A program made the translations under genes and the position numbers. A model generated the notes under the pieces. The model had not been told where the DNA came from, searched no databases, and was given only the letters and a program-made list of their open reading frames with translations. A stretch of 64,000 bases of DNA from Nitrosophilus kaiyonis (lineage in GTDB: Bacteria > Campylobacterota > Campylobacteria > Campylobacterales > Nitratiruptoraceae): NCBI RefSeq assembly GCF_027943725.1, contig NZ_AP025696.1, positions 372,001-436,000 on the forward strand, written 5' to 3'. This document shows, piece by piece, positions 61,068 through 64,000 of this stretch. Positions within the stretch are counted from its first letter, which is position 1. Each line of letters begins with the position of its first letter.

Positions 61068-61084
61068 CTTTACTACAAAAATGA

Positions 61085-61090
61085 ATTATA
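61085..61090 (-). promoter_or_regulatory. Predicted -10 element of the cco operon
   Basis: TATAAT in CTATTATAATTC, 54 bp upstream of the ccoN start, with A/T-rich DNA upstream and no clear -35, as usual for this phylum. Confidence 0.5.
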
Positions 61091-61186
61091 ATAGATGTAA
61101 GTTGTTATAAACCTTAAACGATATAATTTTTTAATTATCAAATTATATTTAAGGATTTATTAAGAAAGCATATATAAATTATGAAG

Positions 61187-61879
61187 CTATTTCTTTATTT
61201 CCAAACGATATCCAACACCTGGAAAATTTTTGATAAGCTCTTTTGAGGTTTTTTGTCTTACTCTTTTTACCAAAGCTCTAAGAGCAGCTTCACTAAAAGC
61301 TTCATCCGACCATATAATATTTTCAATCTCTTCTAAAGTAACAACTCTATTTCTATTTTTAATCAAAAGTTCTAAAAATTGAAGCTCTTTTTTTGTTAAA
61401 TGTACTCTTTTACCATCATTTGTAAAAACATCTTTTTTTATCTTATCATAGTAAAGATTTTCATTTAGCTTTAGCTTTTTATCTAGCTCTAACTCTTTCT
61501 TAGCAATTTCACATATAATATCTATAAGCTTATCAGGTGCAAAAGGCTTAACAAGATATTTTGTAATACCAACATCTATTGCTTTAAATAGTCTCTCTTT
61601 TTCACTATAAGCTGTTAAAAGAATTACTGGAGTATTTTTTGATATTTTTTTTATCTCACTTGCTAAAGCTAAACCATCCATTTTAGGCATCTCAATATCT
61701 GTAATTACTATATCAAATTTTGATTCTTTAAATTTTGAAAGTGCTTCAACTCCATCTTTTGCAGTTATAAATTTTTTAAAATCATTTTTTAATACATCTT
61801 TTAGCATCTCTCTTATGCTATCTTCATCTTCAGCATATAAAATCGATAAATTTTTCAATATATTTTCACAATTACTCAT
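61187..61879 (-). CDS. OmpR/PhoB-type response regulator
   Basis: 230 aa. Receiver domain with acidic pocket YAEDEDSIREML, phospho-acceptor Asp in FDIVITDIEMPKMDG, and K in YLVKPF; C-terminal winged helix (VHLTKKELQFLELLIKNRNRVVTLEEIE, AALRALVKRVRQKT). ATG with AGGAGA. It lies directly upstream of ccoN; a regulator/kinase pair at the same place in Campylobacter (I recall the butyrate-responsive BumSR there) makes control of respiration or colonisation genes possible. Confidence 0.93.
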   Translation of the reverse strand: MSNCENILKNLSILYAEDEDSIREMLKDVLKNDFKKFITAKDGVEALSKFKESKFDIVITDIEMPKMDGLALASEIKKISKNTPVILLTAYSEKERLFKAIDVGITKYLVKPFAPDKLIDIICEIAKKELELDKKLKLNENLYYDKIKKDVFTNDGKRVHLTKKELQFLELLIKNRNRVVTLEEIENIIWSDEAFSEAALRALVKRVRQKTSKELIKNFPGVGYRLEIKK

Positions 61880-62022
61880 TTAAACTTCTCCTAATTTTGG
61901 ACAATGGGCATTAGACATTGGACATTAGGAATTGGGAATTCCACTTCACTTCTTTTCCCCTAACTTTCTAACTCTTTCACTTTCTCACTTTCTTACTCTC
62001 TTACTCACCATACTAATCTAAC
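61880..62022. repeat. Word array between the regulator and kinase genes
   Basis: GACAATGGGCATTAGACATTGG, ATTAGGAATTGGGAATTCC, then ACTTTCTAACTCTTTCACTTTC and ACTCTCTTACTCACC. Several word classes in a row, mostly pyrimidine-rich on the right; no strong hairpin. Confidence 0.7.
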
Positions 62023-63675
62023 TTACAAAGGTAGCTTTATGGTAAATTTTGCTCCATCTTGTACATTTTGAACTTCCAAAATCCCGCTCATACTCTGTTC
62101 AATTATCATCTTAGACATATATAGTCCAAGACCGGTTCCTTGTTTAGAGTGTTTAGTTGTAAAATAAGGCTCAAATATTTTATCAATCAAATTATCTTTA
62201 ATACCTCCTCCATTATCAATGACTTCAATCAAAACATTATCTTTTTCTTTTTTGATATTTATCCATATCTTTTTGTCAAAAAGTCTATTTTGATTTAAAG
62301 CATCTTTTGCATTATTTATAAGATTTAAAATAACTTGTGAAAACTCATTTTTATATCCATAAACTTCTAAACTTTTTCCATCTGATAAAATAACTTCAAT
62401 ATCACTTTTTTTCAAGCTTCCTTCAATAATAGATATACTTTGTTTAATAGTTTCATAAATATTGAATTTCTCTTTTTCTTTATCTGGTCTAAAAAAGCTT
62501 TGAAAATCAGATATTGTTTGACTCATTTTTTCTAAAATAGAAGTTCCTATGTTATAAATATCCAATATATTTTTATTATCTTTTGCCTCTTTTTTTATTT
62601 TATAAAACAAAATTCCAAGCTCCATTAGAGGCTGCCTCCATTGATGAGCGATATTTCCAAGCATCTCTCCAAGTGAAGCAAGACGAGCCTGCTGAAACAT
62701 CATCCTATCTTTTTGTCTATTTTTTTCAACCTCTTTCTCTACTCTTTTTTCTAATGTGAGATTTAACTCTCTTAACTTTTTTGTCTGTTCTTCTACTCTT
62801 CTTTCTAAATCTTTATTTAATGATTCTAACTCTTTCTCTTTTCTTTGAAGTTTTTCTTGTAATAGAACACTTTTTGTAACATCATATCTTATAGCAACAA
62901 ATTCGACAATTTTGCCATTCCAATCAACAATAGGAATAACAGTGGTATTTACATAAAATGTTTTACCATTTTTTGCTCTATTTTTTACTGTGCCTTTCCA
63001 TATTTTTTTAGCAAGAATAGTTTTCCAAAATCTCTCAAAAGTCTCTTTGGGAACATCTGGATGTCTTACAATATTGTGGTTTTGTCCAATAAGCTCATCT
63101 TTTGTATAGCCAGAAATTTTACAAAATTCCTCATTAACATATGTAATAATTCCATTTATATCAGTTTTTGAAACAATGTTGCTACTATCTATGGCGTTTT
63201 TATATTGGTGAAGCATAAAAATGTTATACTCTTTTGCTTTTTTTAAAAAAAGATTTGTTTCAACTTCATCCAATACATTTTTTAATCTTTCTTTATCAAC
63301 TGGTTTAATTAAAAATTTTTCAACACCAATATTAATAGCCTCTAAAAGGCAATCACTACTTTTTTCTCCTGTTATTATTATAGGTATATCGCTGCAAATT
63401 TTTTTAATCTCTTTACACATTGAAATACCATCTAAAACTGGCATTTTAGTATCTGTAACAATAATATCTGGATTATATTTTTTAAAAAGCTCTAACCCCT
63501 CTTTTCCATCAGAAGCAATGTAAAGATGCGAAGAGTAAAATTTCAATATAGGTATTAATCTTTTTTGATCAAGCAATGAATTTTCAACATACAAAATAGA
63601 AAATTTTTTTAATGGAAGATTTTTAAACTTTATTTTGCCTATGTTTGTATAATTAAAACTTTTATCTAATTTCAT
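62023..63675 (-). CDS. Cytoplasmic REC-PAS sensor histidine kinase
   Basis: 550 aa from the ATG at 63675, which has AAAGAG upstream; the frame to 63699 starts inside the repeat array. Order: N-terminal receiver domain (YVENSLLDQKRL, Asp in DIIVTDTKMPVLDG), PAS domain (ITYVNEEFCKISGYTKDELIG, FYVNTTVIPI), coiled coil (about residues 280-335), HisKA with H-box LGNIAHQWRQPL, and HATPase_c (NLINNAKDAL, DNGGGIKD, TGLGLYMSKMI). No membrane segments, so it senses a cytoplasmic signal, possibly redox or a small ligand via PAS. Likely partner of the downstream regulator. Confidence 0.92.
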   Translation of the reverse strand: MKLDKSFNYTNIGKIKFKNLPLKKFSILYVENSLLDQKRLIPILKFYSSHLYIASDGKEGLELFKKYNPDIIVTDTKMPVLDGISMCKEIKKICSDIPIIITGEKSSDCLLEAINIGVEKFLIKPVDKERLKNVLDEVETNLFLKKAKEYNIFMLHQYKNAIDSSNIVSKTDINGIITYVNEEFCKISGYTKDELIGQNHNIVRHPDVPKETFERFWKTILAKKIWKGTVKNRAKNGKTFYVNTTVIPIVDWNGKIVEFVAIRYDVTKSVLLQEKLQRKEKELESLNKDLERRVEEQTKKLRELNLTLEKRVEKEVEKNRQKDRMMFQQARLASLGEMLGNIAHQWRQPLMELGILFYKIKKEAKDNKNILDIYNIGTSILEKMSQTISDFQSFFRPDKEKEKFNIYETIKQSISIIEGSLKKSDIEVILSDGKSLEVYGYKNEFSQVILNLINNAKDALNQNRLFDKKIWINIKKEKDNVLIEVIDNGGGIKDNLIDKIFEPYFTTKHSKQGTGLGLYMSKMIIEQSMSGILEVQNVQDGAKFTIKLPL

Positions 63676-63689
63676 GATACGCTCTTTAA

Positions 63690-63812
63690 AAATAGTCATT
63701 GGTCATTAGTCATTGGCCATAAAGTTAGTAATTCGTAATTAGTAATACGAGATAAGTGATAAGTAAATTTGACATTAGGTATTGATAACTAGTTTTCCTT
63801 CAACTTCAAAAT
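63690..63812. repeat. Layered word array at the right end
   Basis: GTCATTGGTCATTAGTCATTGG, AATTCGTAATTAGTAATACG, ACATTAGGTATTGATAACTAG and TTCCTTCAACTTC words leading into the truncated structured repeat D. The same arrangement precedes repeat B. Confidence 0.75.
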
Positions 63813-63848
63813 TAACCGAAAATCTTTGCTTTGACCTCATTCACTTCA
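63813..63848 (-). repeat. Structured RNA-like repeat, internally deleted copy D
   Basis: TAACCGAAAATCTTTGCTT matches the 5' end of copy A (antisense orientation) and then TGACCTCATTCACTTC matches the other end of the repeat (TGCCTTTGCTCACTTC in A). The joint is the 8-base CTTTGCTT, which occurs at both places in copy A, so copy D looks like a deletion by recombination or slippage between those short direct repeats, losing about 140 bases. All long stems are lost. Confidence 0.7.
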
Positions 63849-63959
63849 TAGATTCTCAGCTTTACAGCCTCACCCTTTACCACATATCTCACTAATCCAT
63901 TATCAACTATTAACATACTAATGTCTAATGTCCAATGTCCAATGACTAATGACTAATTT
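63849..63959. repeat. Word array between repeat D and the partial terminal ORF
   Basis: Contains ACTAATCCATTATCAACTATTAAC, ATACTAATGTCTAATGTCC and AATGTCCAATGACTAATGACTAAT: reverse complements of the ATTAGTCATTGG words at 63695-63720, so D lies at the apex of an inverted word array. Confidence 0.7.
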
Positions 63960-64000
63960 CTAATGACATGTATGTATTGATGCATTTGGATCAAATATAA
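63960..64000 (-). CDS. Possible C-terminal end of a gene running off the window
   Basis: A minus-strand frame ends ...FDPNASIHTCH with TAG at 63960-63962 and is open to the window edge. The adjacent arrays and repeat D would then lie downstream of it, in agreement with the rule seen for copies A-C. Thirteen codons are too few to be sure. Confidence 0.35.
   Translation of the reverse strand, partial: IFDPNASIHTCH

Overview
The window is a very AT-rich, gene-dense stretch of a Campylobacterota (epsilonproteobacterial) chromosome. Evidence: a ccoNOQP-DUF4006-fixH-addBA-rplM-rpsI block, a four-subunit pyruvate:ferredoxin oxidoreductase (porCDAB order), a bc1 complex with a di-haem c1-type cytochrome, and long gene strings that I recall in the same order in Campylobacter jejuni (trxB-trxA-yraN-hom-aminotransferase-two hypotheticals-rRNA methylase-rsmI-rpmE, then rsmE-membrane protein-cytochrome c-queD-queE-moaA). 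Free-living, respiratory and probably autotrophic or vent-type relatives fit better than a pathogen, but the genus cannot be fixed from the sequence alone. No tRNA, rRNA, IS transposase, integrase, prophage or CRISPR was seen.

Layout. 1-2.5 kb (+): end of an SPFH protein, hisIE, a secreted RNase T2. 2.5-27.7 kb (-): radical SAM protein, purF, dapB, trxB, trxA, yraN, a lone formate-dehydrogenase-like molybdoenzyme, hom, aminotransferase, two hypotheticals, TrmH-type methylase, rsmI, rpmE; then a nine-gene MSHA-like type IV pilus/secretion cluster (two pilin-like genes, one fused to a lectin-like domain) that separates rpmE from rsmE. 27.7-32.3 kb: moeA (+), then cytochrome c lipoprotein, queD, queE, moaA (-). 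32.6-38.2 kb (-): petABC, a GT-B-like hypothetical, mnmG. 38.3-39.8 kb (+): ribE, thpR, cupin. 39.8-50.6 kb (-): AMMECR1 protein, a diguanylate cyclase gene broken by one amber codon, mnmD, arsC-like, NifX-like, luxS, porCDAB, HAD phosphatase, peptide-binding protein, rhodanese, rpsI-rplM. 51-63.7 kb (-): addA, addB, fixH, TPM-domain protein, a 33-codon membrane ORF, DUF4006, ccoPQON, an OmpR-type regulator and a REC-PAS histidine kinase.

The most unusual content lies between genes. (1) A ~180-bp repeat occurs three times full length (1511-1690, 7758-7935, 30130-30306) plus one internally deleted copy (63813-63848). Its stems are kept by compensatory base changes, and G-U wobbles point to one strand as RNA: the strand of the gene it follows. 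This looks like an unrecognised structured RNA repeat family. (2) A second, unrelated 216-bp multibranched element with closing terminal inverted repeats sits between moaA and queE. (3) Almost every operon boundary is filled by arrays of degenerate short words (for example ATTAGT/TTATTGGT, GGTTGAGTAGTT, TTAAGAAT), typically followed by their own reverse complement, so each spacer forms a long imperfect hairpin; the word set differs from spacer to spacer. These arrays also create false upstream start codons, so several starts below are set by Shine-Dalgarno position rather than by longest ORF.

Functionally the window joins respiratory chain genes (bc1, cbb3 oxidase, c-type cytochromes, formate dehydrogenase-like enzyme, Moco genes moaA/moeA), central anabolism (por, hisIE, purF, dapB, hom, ribE), tRNA modification (mnmG, mnmD, queD, queE), recombination (addAB) and a surface pilus.
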